Of a stretch of 64,000 nt of DNA, positions 31,442 to 40,849 are shown in pieces; positions within the stretch are counted from its first letter, which is position 1, and every line of letters starts with the position of its first letter. Source of the stretch: Photobacterium malacitanum (GTDB lineage Bacteria; Pseudomonadota; Gammaproteobacteria; Enterobacterales; Vibrionaceae); assembly GCF_900185615.1 (NCBI RefSeq), contig NZ_FYAK01000003.1:186001-250000 (forward strand), given 5' to 3'. Position numbers and translations under genes: made by a program. The notes under the pieces are model-generated. The model saw only the letters and a program-made list of their open reading frames with translations, was not told the origin of the DNA and did not search any database.

Positions 31442-32148
31442 ACTTCTAACCTTGTTTTATCGAGCTTGTTGAAATTGGGTCCAACCCAACCAATCAATAC
31501 TATTTATCATTGGTTTGTAAATCGGATTGAAAAAGACAGCGGCTTAAGCTGCGCTACTTTAGCAAATTGATTTATCATCGTGATAAATAATGTTTCTTTC
31601 TGTGATCTAAGTCTTTTTGGTATAGATGTTTCGTAAAACACTGACTTTATTTGTTCTTTTAGTGTTAATTAATGGTTCGTATGTTGTGTTTTATGTTTTT
31701 TGTAACGTCGTAGTGTGTCTATGAAAATCTTATAAAAAGTGGCAGCTAAAGTATAAAAAGCTATTAATCATAATAGTGATGAACTATCTACCTACTTATT
31801 CACAGCAGGAGAGACTATCAGGGAAAGGCTCTTTTTTCAAAGTTATACCAATGTTAACTTTTTACTAAGTTGATTGCATATTTAATAAATAAGCTGTTTT
31901 AATAACCATTAAATGTTGTTTTTAATGAATTATTGATGAGTTTTTATACTTTTTGGAGCGTTAATATTAGCGATAATAAAACCTAATAGGGCTGATAAGA
32001 GACTCAAATGATAATCAAACAGTAAAATATGGTTGGCTATAAAGGATGGTGTTTTTTTATTTATAATTGAAAATTATGCTTGTTTTTAGTGACGTAAATC
32101 TCTATAGATGGATAAAGAAATTTAATACCACAGGGAGTGTAGTTGCAA
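31442..32148. other. Long divergent intergenic region nhaC / asd
   Basis: 707 bp, the longest core-genome gap here, with no gene I believe. Near nhaC is a 15-bp palindrome TTGGGT-CCA-ACCCAA (31475-31489). Around 31809-31838 the plus strand reads GGAGAG, then an AGGGAAAGG core, then CTCTTTTTT, which could be a weak terminator of a short leader or small RNA. Motifs of the lysine riboswitch (such as AGAGGTGCG or GCCGAAG) were looked for on both strands and not found. Confidence 0.4.
31475..31489. promoter_or_regulatory. Palindrome upstream of nhaC
   Basis: TTGGGT and ACCCAA, three bases apart, 34 bp before the nhaC start. The position fits an operator; the binding protein is unknown. Confidence 0.35.
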
Positions 32149-33267
32149 ATGATGACAGTAGGTTTAGTTGGTTGGCGTGGCATGGTCGGTTCAGTCTTAA
32201 TGCAGCGCATGGTTGAGGAAGGCGATTTTGCCGTTATCGATCCAGTATTTTTTACCACATCACAAGTCGGTTTAGCGGCGCCTAATTTTGGTAAAGATGC
32301 TGGTGTACTACAAGATGCATTTGATATAGAAGCACTGAAGCGGCTTGATGTGGTGATCACCTGTCAAGGTGGTAGTTATACTGAGAAAGTCTATCCAGCA
32401 TTACGTCAAGCGGGTTGGAAAGGCTATTGGATTGATGCTGCATCGACATTACGGATGCAGCCTGATTCAATTATTACCCTTGATCCGGTTAACTTTGATC
32501 AGATTCAACAAGGGATCCATAACGGTACAAATACCTATGTTGGTGGTAATTGTACTGTTAGTTTGATGCTAATGGCTGTAGGTGGCTTGTATAAAGCAGG
32601 CTTGGTTGAGTGGATGACGTCACAAACCTATCAAGCAGCATCTGGCGCAGGTGCAAAGAACATGCGTGAGTTAATTAGCCAAATGGGCGTGATCAATGAT
32701 TCGGTAGCCAGTGAGCTTGCTAATCCTGCGACGTCTATTTTAGATATCGATCGTAAAGTGGCACGCACATTACGTGCAGTCGATTTTCCTGCCCAAGAAT
32801 TTGGCGCACCATTGGCTGGTTCATTGATCCCTTGGATTGATGTGAAACGCGATAATGGTCAAAGCAAAGAAGAGTGGAAGGCATCGGTTGAAACCAACAA
32901 AATTTTAGGGTTGCAAGATAGTCCAATCCCAATTGATGGTACTTGTGTACGTATCGGTGCAATGCGTTGTCATAGTCAAGCGTTAACATTAAAGCTCAAG
33001 AAAAATGTGCCGCTTGATGAAGTAGAAGCCATTATTGCGTCTCATAATGATTGGGTAAAAGTGATCCCAAATGAGCGTGATATTACGGTGCAAGAATTAA
33101 GCCCAGCCAAAGTGACTGGTACGCTGTCGGTGCCTGTGGGTCGCTTACGTAAACTTGCGATGGGTGATGACTACCTTAATGCATTTACGGTTGGTGATCA
33201 GTTATTATGGGGTGCTGCAGAACCATTGCGTCGTACTCTGCGTATCTTGCTGGCTGAAAAAGGTTAA
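32149..33267 (+). CDS. asd: Aspartate-semialdehyde dehydrogenase
   Basis: 372 aa from the ATG at 32149. The NADP-binding start [11 protein letters not shown] and the catalytic cysteine in [10 protein letters not shown] are clear, and [11 protein letters not shown] is typical of the gammaproteobacterial enzyme. It reduces aspartyl phosphate to aspartate semialdehyde, the branch point to lysine, diaminopimelate, threonine and methionine. The start is not fully fixed: an AGGGAG site is best spaced (5 bases) to an in-frame TTG at 32143, so translation may begin there. It is a single gene. Confidence 0.96.
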   Translation: MMTVGLVGWRGMVGSVLMQRMVEEGDFAVIDPVFFTTSQVGLAAPNFGKDAGVLQDAFDIEALKRLDVVITCQGGSYTEKVYPALRQAGWKGYWIDAASTLRMQPDSIITLDPVNFDQIQQGIHNGTNTYVGGNCTVSLMLMAVGGLYKAGLVEWMTSQTYQAASGAGAKNMRELISQMGVINDSVASELANPATSILDIDRKVARTLRAVDFPAQEFGAPLAGSLIPWIDVKRDNGQSKEEWKASVETNKILGLQDSPIPIDGTCVRIGAMRCHSQALTLKLKKNVPLDEVEAIIASHNDWVKVIPNERDITVQELSPAKVTGTLSVPVGRLRKLAMGDDYLNAFTVGDQLLWGAAEPLRRTLRILLAEKG

Positions 33268-33291
33268 TCATTATTTAGCTTTGATAAGATA

Positions 33292-33340
33292 TAAAAAAAC
33301 GCCTGCGCTTTCTCTTTCTAGTCAAAAGTATGCAGGCGTT
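33292..33340. terminator. Bidirectional terminator asd / RND gene
   Basis: 9-bp stem AACGCCTGC / GCAGGCGTT (33298-33306 with 33332-33340) with a 25-base loop. On the minus strand it is followed by a T7 run, so it suits the RND gene best. Confidence 0.75.
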
Positions 33341-33372
33341 GTTATTAGTAACTAGCGTTCGACTTATCTCTA

Positions 33373-36300
33373 TTAATGATTCTTCTTACGCCAGCCACGA
33401 CCCGAGAGTAGCGAGTTTAGGACATCTTTATCTCTTAATTTGCTCATTCCCACATAAGCGACGGGGACCACAAACAATGAAAAGAAAGTACCTGCGATTA
33501 AGCCTCCGACCAGCACTAAGCCAATATTAATTCGACCTAATGAACCTGGGCCTGATGCAAATGCCAATGGCAATGCACCTAGAATCATAGTTAGTGAAGT
33601 CATTAGTATTGGACGTAAACGTGATTGAGCACTGTGACAGGCTGACTCAATCGCTGATTTACCCAGCTTGCGTTGTTCATTGGCAAATTCGACCAATAGA
33701 ATACCGTGCTTGGTAACGAGCCCGACTAAGGTCAATAATCCTATTTGTGAGTAAATATTAAGACTTTGGCCAAATGCCCATAGGGTTAGCACCGCGCCCA
33801 CAATACATAATGGTACCGTTAATAAGATCACTAACGGATCAACAAAACTTTCAAATTGCGCCGCAAGGATAAGATAAATAAACACTAAAGCCATCAAGAA
33901 CAAGGTTTGGGTACCAGCTTGAGAGTCAGTGAGTTCTTTTACTATTCCGGCATAAGCATAGCTCTGCGAATCTTTTAATAACGGTGGAATATTAGTATCA
34001 ACAAAATCTCGAACTTCACCAGCAGTGACGCCAGGCATTAGGGTAGCGGTGATTTCGGCACTGTCTTGTCCCATATAGGTTTTAAATGTGGACTCCGAGG
34101 TCACTTGTTTAATTGAAACAAATTCTGATAGCGGAATATTCTGTCCAGACTCTGACGCAACATATAACTTATCAATAATATCAAAGTTACCAAGATCTTT
34201 ACGGTTCACTTGGACGCGGATCGGGTAGGTATAACCATCATCGGCTTGTAAATCAGCTGCTTTTAGCGAGCCAAGGAAAGTCGATAGTGCATTGGTTACA
34301 TCGGTATATGCCACACCTGATAGAATAATCGCATTGCGGTTAATTTTTAGATCATAACGTAGCTGATCACGCAGCAAGGAACTCTTAACTTTAGTTAACC
34401 CTGGATAATCATTGAGCTTTTTCACAATCGAATTAGCAGTATCCGTTAATTGTTTTTTATCACGATCAACTGTTTTAACTTCTAATACTAAGTTAGTAGC
34501 AGCATTTAGGCCATCAGCGGAGCGGACACTAAATGACATGCTATAAGCTGATAATGTTTTAGAGGCCTTATCAGTGAGCTCAGCAACGACTTCTGCGGCG
34601 GTTTTTGTGCGCTCTCCCCACGGTTTTAACAAAATGTGGTTAGTCGGCTGTGCTTCAATATAAGATAGATTTGCAGCGATGCTGTCATTACCTTCCATCA
34701 CGGTATTGAGCTCGGCATTATGTTTAACATGATAACGACGGCCTACACCGGTGGGGGATTCTGAGCTGCCATCAATAAAACCGGTATCTTCGGTCGGTAA
34801 TAATACCTGAGGCATTGACCAAATTGCCGCGCCAGAAAGCGCAATTAGCGCCAATGCCATTGCAGCCATGATTTTTTTGCGATCAAACCATTTTGCGAGT
34901 TGTTTAACATACGCTTCAGAAAGCTGGTGGAGCTTAGTATCTACTTTTACAAACCATTTAGGTTGTTGAGCGATAGGCTTGATTAAATAGGCACACATCA
35001 TGGGTGATAATGTCAGTGCAACAATGCCTGAAATGATCACTGAGGCGGCTAATGTGAAGGCAAATTGACGGAATAAATCGGCTGTCATGCCGGACATTAA
35101 GCCGATAGGCAGGTAAACGGCTGCTAAGGTCATGGTCATAGCGATAACCGGGAAAATAATTTCCTGGCTGCCTTTGATGGCGGCATTAAACGGCGTATCA
35201 CCTTCTTCAATGTGGCGATAGCAATTTTCCACTACCACAATGGCATCATCGACCACTAACCCGATAGCCAAAATGATCGCCAAAATAGTCAATACGTTAA
35301 TGGTAAAGCCAAGGTATGACATCACCGCAAACACACCAATAATACATACTGGAATGGTGATAATTGGAATCGATGCAATACGTAGTGAGCCTAAAAATAG
35401 CACCACAATAATTGACACTAAAAATACCGCTTCAATTAAGGTATGAAAGCCTTCATCAATGGCTGCTTGAATGAAATCAGCTTGGTTATATACCATCTCC
35501 ATGCTTAAGCCGGGTGGTAAATGCTGCTGCATCTTGGCTATTTCAGTTTTTACACGTGCTGCGACATCAACGGGGTTTTCACTTTTTAATGGCAAGATTT
35601 GCAATGACATTGCGGTTTCACCATTCACTTTGAGCACGCTTGGGGTCAGACTATTTTCCCCCATTTTGACGACAGCAATATCTTTAATACGAATGATATT
35701 GCCATCATCAACCCGTATCACTAGATCTTGAACATCTTTGACGCTTTTTACTTGAGTGACGGGGTTTATCTGGAAGTTACGTGCTTCACCAATAATTTGG
35801 CCGACGGTAAATGATGAGCTGTAAGCGCTAAGCGTGGTAACAACATCAGCAGCTTTAACGTTAAGTGCCATCATACGATCAGGGTTTAGCCATACGCGAA
35901 CCGCTTTGGCTGCACCACCATAAGGACCATATACCGCACCAACCCCTTCAACATGGCGAAACTGCGGTTTTATTTGCTGACTAATATAGTCAAACATTTG
36001 CTGGGGGGTCATATCACCTTTATTAACAAAGGTAATAATATTACTGGCAGAACTTTTATCTGATGAGTCATCAGTGACGGTCGGTTTATCGACCATACTT
36101 GGTGGAAAATCAACAATAGCTTCAATACTGCTACGTAATTTATTCATTAAATTGGCGTAATCTACATCACTGATACTGTCATCAAATTTAACTTTTAGGG
36201 TACAGCTACCTTGAACACAGTCTGTGGTCATGGTTTCAACATTTTCTAATCCTGTCGCTGAGTTAATTAAGCGAGTGGCGACATTACGCGACATAAAGTC

Positions 36301-36468
36301 AGCACTAGCCCCATCAATTTTTGCACTGACGGTTGCTTGAGGCGAATTATGTTCAGGAAAATACTGAATTGCTAATTTTTGAAAGGCAAATAAACCAATA
36401 AGAACGATGGCAATACTGAGTACTGATGCAAAAACAGGATGCCTAATACAAACCTCAGGTAGCTTCAT
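33373..36468 (-). CDS. RND-family efflux pump, inner-membrane transporter
   Basis: 1031 aa, the size of AcrB-type pumps. There are twelve membrane segments in two halves; the fourth carries the paired aspartates for proton relay in GLVVDDAIVVVEN. It should export drugs or other hydrophobic compounds from the periplasm together with the adaptor encoded just upstream. The start (GGAG seven bases upstream) lies 14 bp inside the adaptor gene, so the two are translationally coupled. No TolC-like outer-membrane gene is in this window. The substrate cannot be told from sequence. Confidence 0.95.
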   Translation of the reverse strand: MKLPEVCIRHPVFASVLSIAIVLIGLFAFQKLAIQYFPEHNSPQATVSAKIDGASADFMSRNVATRLINSATGLENVETMTTDCVQGSCTLKVKFDDSISDVDYANLMNKLRSSIEAIVDFPPSMVDKPTVTDDSSDKSSASNIITFVNKGDMTPQQMFDYISQQIKPQFRHVEGVGAVYGPYGGAAKAVRVWLNPDRMMALNVKAADVVTTLSAYSSSFTVGQIIGEARNFQINPVTQVKSVKDVQDLVIRVDDGNIIRIKDIAVVKMGENSLTPSVLKVNGETAMSLQILPLKSENPVDVAARVKTEIAKMQQHLPPGLSMEMVYNQADFIQAAIDEGFHTLIEAVFLVSIIVVLFLGSLRIASIPIITIPVCIIGVFAVMSYLGFTINVLTILAIILAIGLVVDDAIVVVENCYRHIEEGDTPFNAAIKGSQEIIFPVIAMTMTLAAVYLPIGLMSGMTADLFRQFAFTLAASVIISGIVALTLSPMMCAYLIKPIAQQPKWFVKVDTKLHQLSEAYVKQLAKWFDRKKIMAAMALALIALSGAAIWSMPQVLLPTEDTGFIDGSSESPTGVGRRYHVKHNAELNTVMEGNDSIAANLSYIEAQPTNHILLKPWGERTKTAAEVVAELTDKASKTLSAYSMSFSVRSADGLNAATNLVLEVKTVDRDKKQLTDTANSIVKKLNDYPGLTKVKSSLLRDQLRYDLKINRNAIILSGVAYTDVTNALSTFLGSLKAADLQADDGYTYPIRVQVNRKDLGNFDIIDKLYVASESGQNIPLSEFVSIKQVTSESTFKTYMGQDSAEITATLMPGVTAGEVRDFVDTNIPPLLKDSQSYAYAGIVKELTDSQAGTQTLFLMALVFIYLILAAQFESFVDPLVILLTVPLCIVGAVLTLWAFGQSLNIYSQIGLLTLVGLVTKHGILLVEFANEQRKLGKSAIESACHSAQSRLRPILMTSLTMILGALPLAFASGPGSLGRINIGLVLVGGLIAGTFFSLFVVPVAYVGMSKLRDKDVLNSLLSGRGWRKKNH

Positions 36469-37642
36469 TGTTTGGCTCCGTTACTTTTTTAGTTTCGGCT
36501 TTTGGATTCGGTGTTGTTTGTGGTGAATGAGACGATGCTGAAGGATCTGTCACTTTCTTTTTAAGTGGTTGTGGTGGCAAGTTTGAGGTCGATTGTTGGG
36601 TTTTTATGATATTAACCAGCGCGTCGTCATCTAATTTTTGTTGTCCCGTTACAATGACTTTATCGTCAACCTTGAGGCCTTTTTCTACCACAACATAGCC
36701 ATTATTGATGTTCTTACCTAAGGTAATGTAGTGTTTGGTAGCAATATTTTTATCATCAACTAGCCATACATAGCGGTCGTCATTATGGGCCATGATGGCA
36801 TTTTGAGGGGCAACGATGCGTTCGGTGCGTCCGTTGACCATTTGACTTATTTTGGCAAACATACCCGGTGCTAGTACATGATCAGGGTTTTTGATAAGCG
36901 CATGAATAGCGACACGACCAGAGCTTTTATTTACGGCAGGGGCGACATAATCAACCACGCCAGGAAAACTCATATTTTTATAGGCTTCTACTGTAATCGT
37001 AACCGGTTGACCTTTGACAGCTTTACCAAGGTCATTTTGACTAATCGTGTAAGTGACCTCGACTGGATCTAAGTTATAAATACTGACTAAGGTGGTTGCA
37101 GGATCAATCATGCTACCAGCAGAGCGCGAGAAAGTGGTCAGTTGACCATCAAATGGCGCACTAAGAATGAAGTCTTTTAGTATCGATTGTTGTTGGCGGT
37201 AATCTGCTGCTGCAAGATTTGCTTCATCCTGCAAGCCTTCAATATCTTGTTTTGAAAGTGCTCCAGGCTGTTTTTTTTCTAATGCAAGCGCACGTTTAAC
37301 TTTATTGCGAGCGGTATTTAAGGAGCTTCGAGCTTTATCGAGATCGGCTTTGGGCTTACTGCTATCGAGCTTAGCAATTTGTTGACCTTTGGTTACGGTA
37401 TCACCATCTTTGAAGTTAATTTCAATCAGCTTTCCCGCTGTGCTAAAGGTAAGATCTGCTGATTCTGTTGCATTAATTTTACCTACTTCATCGAGGGTGG
37501 TGACAAACTCTTTGGTTGATATTGCTTCAACAGTAACAGGGATTGGTTGCGGCTTTTTTACTTCGTCTTGAGCAGAAGCAATACTGCTGGAGGTTAAGAT
37601 AGCGACGCTAAGTGCTGCGATGGAGAACGTTTTGTAATACAC
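36455..37642 (-). CDS. RND efflux pump periplasmic adaptor (MFP)
   Basis: 395 aa from a GTG at 37642, which gives a clean signal peptide ending near SSSIASA; a TTG further up would add an unlikely tail. Adaptor pattern: a lipoyl half-motif with INFKDGDTVTKGQQIAKLD, a coiled-coil hairpin (about 85-155), a second lipoyl half FDGQL, and a beta-barrel end. The C-terminus is a Pro/Thr/Lys-rich tail, longer than usual. It links the RND pump to an outer-membrane channel. It overlaps the pump gene by 14 bp and comes first in the operon. Confidence 0.93.
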   Translation of the reverse strand: MYYKTFSIAALSVAILTSSSIASAQDEVKKPQPIPVTVEAISTKEFVTTLDEVGKINATESADLTFSTAGKLIEINFKDGDTVTKGQQIAKLDSSKPKADLDKARSSLNTARNKVKRALALEKKQPGALSKQDIEGLQDEANLAAADYRQQQSILKDFILSAPFDGQLTTFSRSAGSMIDPATTLVSIYNLDPVEVTYTISQNDLGKAVKGQPVTITVEAYKNMSFPGVVDYVAPAVNKSSGRVAIHALIKNPDHVLAPGMFAKISQMVNGRTERIVAPQNAIMAHNDDRYVWLVDDKNIATKHYITLGKNINNGYVVVEKGLKVDDKVIVTGQQKLDDDALVNIIKTQQSTSNLPPQPLKKKVTDPSASSHSPQTTPNPKAETKKVTEPNNEAT

Positions 37643-37842
37643 GCTAATAACTCTCGTTTGAATGATGAGTGATGCACAATTATACAATCAAGCAATAAAA
37701 AGCATGTCAAAATAGAGTTAAATGTTTCAGGATGTTAATAGGTAAATGCAATTTAAGTAAAATATTAAATTATTATATATAAACGAGTGATTAATAGCTG
37801 ATGAGAAGAGAGGTAACAATATGAGCGTGATTGTTGAGGTAT

Positions 37843-37873
37843 AAAAAAACCCGTCTCAATAATGAAACGGGTT
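37843..37873 (-). terminator. sodB intrinsic terminator
   Basis: Stem AACCCGTCTC / GAAACGGGTT (37848-37857 with 37864-37873, one mismatch), followed on the minus strand by T7. Confidence 0.9.
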
Positions 37874-37893
37874 GATATTATTAAACAGGAATA

Positions 37894-38484
37894 TTACGCA
37901 GCTAGATTTTTAGCGGCGAAGTCCCAGTTAACAAGTGACCAGAATGCAGCCATGTAATCAGGGCGAACATTACGGTAATCGATGTAGTAAGCGTGTTCCC
38001 AAACATCAACAGTTAGCAGAGGTGTCATTTTCAGACCTTCTTCAGCAATTGGGCAGCCTGCGTTTGAAGTGTTAACGATTTCTAATGCGCCATCTTCAGT
38101 TTTTACTAGCCATGTCCAGCCAGAACCAAAGTTATTGATTGCTGAGTCTGTGAATTTAGCTTTGAATTCTGCGAAAGAACCGAAGGCTTTAACAATTGCG
38201 TCTGCTAATTCACCAGTAGGCTCGCCGCCGCCATTTGGACTTAGGCAATGCCAGTAGAAAGTGTGGTTCCATACTTGAGCTGCGTTGTTGAAAACACCAC
38301 CAGTAGAAGTCTGTACGATTTCTTCAAGAGATTTTTCAGCAAGGTCAGTACCTTCTACAAGACCGTTTAGCTTAACAACGTAAGTGTTGTGGTGCTTACC
38401 GTAGTGGTATTCTAGCGTTTCTTGAGAAATATGTGGCTCAAGAGCGTTGATTGCGTACGGTAGAGCTGGTAGTTCAAATGCCAT
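37894..38484 (-). CDS. sodB: Superoxide dismutase, Fe type
   Basis: 196 aa, cytoplasmic. Metal ligands are visible in HYGKHHNTYV, WNHTFYWHCL and DVWEHAYYIDYRN, and NFGSGWTWL is the iron-type signature. It converts superoxide to oxygen and hydrogen peroxide. GGAG nine bases upstream supports the start. It is divergent from grxD, and a 9-bp-arm palindrome lies between them. In enterobacteria sodB is iron-controlled through the small RNA RyhB; I cannot show that here. Confidence 0.97.
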   Translation of the reverse strand: MAFELPALPYAINALEPHISQETLEYHYGKHHNTYVVKLNGLVEGTDLAEKSLEEIVQTSTGGVFNNAAQVWNHTFYWHCLSPNGGGEPTGELADAIVKAFGSFAEFKAKFTDSAINNFGSGWTWLVKTEDGALEIVNTSNAGCPIAEEGLKMTPLLTVDVWEHAYYIDYRNVRPDYMAAFWSLVNWDFAAKNLAA

Positions 38485-38807
38485 TGCTCAATTCTCCATT
38501 TTAATTATTGGGTTTATACCCACGACATTACTTTCTAGTAGGTATTCGCACCTACTTATTATTTGAATCTGACCGTTTTATTTTAGCAAGTTTTTAGTTT
38601 ATTAAAAGCATTAAGCTTAAAAAAATACCCTATACCTGGTTATTGGTAACGTCAATAACCACTTAATAGATATCAATATAACTAAGATTGCGCTTTATTG
38701 TATAAAAGAGAGACAAACATAATTTGAAAGTATTTTTATTGGTGACGATAACCAAGTAGAATGGTAGGGTTTATAACAAATGATGATTAGAATCAGACGA
38801 GGAAGCG
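38485..38807. other. Divergent intergenic region sodB / grxD
   Basis: 323 bp with promoters for both genes. The only clear structure is the palindrome at 38637-38661, listed separately. The rest is AT-rich with nothing I can name. Confidence 0.5.
38637..38661. promoter_or_regulatory. Palindrome between sodB and grxD
   Basis: TGGTTATTG and CAATAACCA (38637-38645 and 38653-38661) are perfect 9-bp arms seven bases apart. There is no T-run, and it lies 153 bp before sodB and 147 bp before grxD, so it may be an operator shared by the two oxidative-stress genes. Confidence 0.45.
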
Positions 38808-39146
38808 ATGGAAACTATCGATAAAATTAAACAACAAATTTCAGATAATGCTATTTTGTTGTACATGAAAGGCTCTCCAAAATTGCCAAGCTGTGGTTTC
38901 TCATCACAAGCATCTCAAGCGCTAATGAACTGTGGTGAAAAATTTGCGTTTGTAGACATTCTTCAAAACCCTGATATTCGTGCAGAGCTACCCGTTTATG
39001 CACAGTGGCCAACATTCCCACAATTATGGGTTGACGGTGAACTTATTGGTGGTTGTGACATCATTTTGGAAATGTTCCAAAAAGGTGAATTACAAACATT
39101 AATTAAAGAAGCAGCTGCTCGTCGTGATGCACAAGCTGCTGAGTAA
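38808..39146 (+). CDS. grxD: Monothiol glutaredoxin GrxD
   Basis: 112 aa with the monothiol active site CGFS (KLPSCGFSSQ), the cis-Pro WPTFPQLWVDGE and the glutathione-binding GGCDIILEM. It carries 2Fe-2S clusters bound with glutathione and passes them to target proteins. GAGGA four bases upstream supports the start. It is a single gene with its own terminator, divergent from sodB. Confidence 0.97.
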   Translation: METIDKIKQQISDNAILLYMKGSPKLPSCGFSSQASQALMNCGEKFAFVDILQNPDIRAELPVYAQWPTFPQLWVDGELIGGCDIILEMFQKGELQTLIKEAAARRDAQAAE

Positions 39147-39174
39147 GAGTGTTGTTTAAGTGTGTTTGCACTTA

Positions 39175-39212
39175 TAAAAAAAACCGCCACGTTAAACGTT
39201 GGCGGTTTTTTT
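39175..39212 (+). terminator. grxD intrinsic terminator
   Basis: Stem of AAACCGCCA with TGGCGGTTT extended by CGT/ACG with one bulge, followed by T7. It is also T-rich on the minus strand, so it may serve the convergent antiporter gene as well. Confidence 0.9.
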
Positions 39213-39255
39213 ATATCAAGTTTAAAGCGCAGTCATCATTGTGATGCTATTGCGA

Positions 39256-40578
39256 CTACAGAATCATTGATGCGATCCAGCCAAAAGCGATCAGTGGCAA
39301 GTTGTAGTGGATAAATGTCGGTACAACTGAATCCCAAATATGATCATGTTGACCATCCGCATTTAGACCTGATGTTGGACCTAAGGTTGAATCTGAAGCA
39401 GGGGAGCCTGCATCACCAAGTGCTGCAGCGGTACCAACAATCGCAATCGTTGCCATTGGTGAGAAACCAAAAGATAAACATAACGGCACATAAATTGTTG
39501 CAAGAATAGGGATAGTTGAGAACGATGAACCAATTCCCATTGTTACTAATAGACCAACGACTAACATCAATAATGACGCTAATGGTTTATTGTTACCGAT
39601 AATCGCTTCAAGTGAATTAACTAAGGTCTCAACACCACCAGTTGCTTTCATTACCGCAGCAAAACCTGCCGCTGCAATCATAATAAAGCCGATCATTGCC
39701 ATCATATGGACACCTTTAGTGAACACATCATGGGTTTCTTTCCATTTGATGACGCCAGTAAAGGTAAACACCATAAAGCCGACTAAACCACCAACAATCA
39801 TTGAGCCGCTATAAAGCTGCGCGCCTAATGCGGCAAAAATAGCCCCTACAGCCACATAAACATGGCGCATCTCGATGACTTTTTTCTCTGGCTCACTGGC
39901 AAGAATTTTCTCTACTGAATATTCGCGTGGCTTACGGTAGCTGACAAAGGTTGCCATTAATAAGCCAAATACCATGCCACATGCAGGTAGGATCATTGCG
40001 ATAGGCACTTGGCTTGCCACAACATCTAACCCATTATCATGTAAATTTTTAAGCAGAATATTGTTGAGAAATATACCGCCAAAACCAATTGGAAGTACCA
40101 TATAAGGGGTGACTAAACCAAAGGTTAATACGCAGGCAATTAAACGACGATCAAGCTTAAGCTTGGCAAAGACATGTAATAGCGGTGGAATAACAATCGG
40201 AATAAAGGCGATATGGACAGGGATAACGTTCTGAGAAGAGATGGCAAGCAATACTAAAATGATAAGAACGCTATATTTGACACCGGTAGCTGCTGCAATA
40301 TTTTCATGGCCGCTGATGCGCTTAATAACTTTTTGAGCGAGGACGTCAGTAATACCTGAACGCGAAATCGCGACGGCAAACGCACCCAACATGGCGTAGC
40401 TTAAGGCAGTAGTAGCACCACCACCTAATCCTCCTTCAAAGGCTGAAATCGCATCAGTGAGCGATAAACCTCCGATAAGGCCACCAATAATGGCACTAAA
40501 TGTAAGAGCAACCACGACATTGACACGCATTAAAGCGAGTACCAGCATGATGCATACGGCGATAATTACAGGGTTCAT
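39256..40578 (-). CDS. Na+/H+ antiporter family membrane protein
   Basis: 440 aa, about eleven membrane segments, of the NhaC-related Na+/H+ antiporter (YuiF-like) family. Typical are [20 protein letters not shown] near the N-terminus, [17 protein letters not shown], and [20 protein letters not shown] in the last third. Some relatives move amino acids rather than sodium, so the substrate is open. It is a single gene; a stem-loop lies in its 5' region (40626-40650). The ribosome binding site is weak. Confidence 0.88.
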   Translation of the reverse strand: MNPVIIAVCIMLVLALMRVNVVVALTFSAIIGGLIGGLSLTDAISAFEGGLGGGATTALSYAMLGAFAVAISRSGITDVLAQKVIKRISGHENIAAATGVKYSVLIILVLLAISSQNVIPVHIAFIPIVIPPLLHVFAKLKLDRRLIACVLTFGLVTPYMVLPIGFGGIFLNNILLKNLHDNGLDVVASQVPIAMILPACGMVFGLLMATFVSYRKPREYSVEKILASEPEKKVIEMRHVYVAVGAIFAALGAQLYSGSMIVGGLVGFMVFTFTGVIKWKETHDVFTKGVHMMAMIGFIMIAAAGFAAVMKATGGVETLVNSLEAIIGNNKPLASLLMLVVGLLVTMGIGSSFSTIPILATIYVPLCLSFGFSPMATIAIVGTAAALGDAGSPASDSTLGPTSGLNADGQHDHIWDSVVPTFIHYNLPLIAFGWIASMIL

Positions 40579-40625
40579 AAAACGTGAGTTCCATCCGTTA
40601 GTTGCATTATTACTTCGTTCGATTG

Positions 40626-40650
40626 TCTAGTTGTGTTCAACACGACTAGA
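40626..40650 (-). promoter_or_regulatory. Stem-loop upstream of antiporter gene
   Basis: TCTAGT-T-GTGT and ACAC-G-ACTAGA form a 10-bp stem with one mismatch and a very small loop, 48 bp before the start. It may be an operator or a leader hairpin. Confidence 0.4.
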
Positions 40651-40791
40651 TGCGATTTAATTATAATTATGAGACTTTGATCCCATATCACACAGTGTGC
40701 TTGATTTTCAGCATTTGTCGAGAAAAAAATTTTATAATTATGTTTATAAAGAATAAGTATTTTTAGGTTTTATCACTTTGTTTTATATGGC

Positions 40792-40818
40792 AAAAAAAAG
40801 CGAGCATCACGCTCGCTT
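40792..40818 (-). terminator. fadL-volA terminator
   Basis: 8-bp stem AAGCGAGC / GCTCGCTT (40798-40805 with 40811-40818), followed on the minus strand by T8. Confidence 0.93.
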
Positions 40819-40849
40819 CTTATGATTAAACATTTTATTGATAAAAAAC

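Noticed and set aside
31805..31840. Glycine riboswitch-like words (GGAGAG and an AGGGAAAGG core)
   Set aside because: The CCGAAG core and the rest of the aptamer are absent, so the resemblance is chance or at best a relic.
31442..32148. Lysine riboswitch before asd or nhaC
   Set aside because: The conserved words of the lysine element are missing on both strands; only a terminator-like stem is present.
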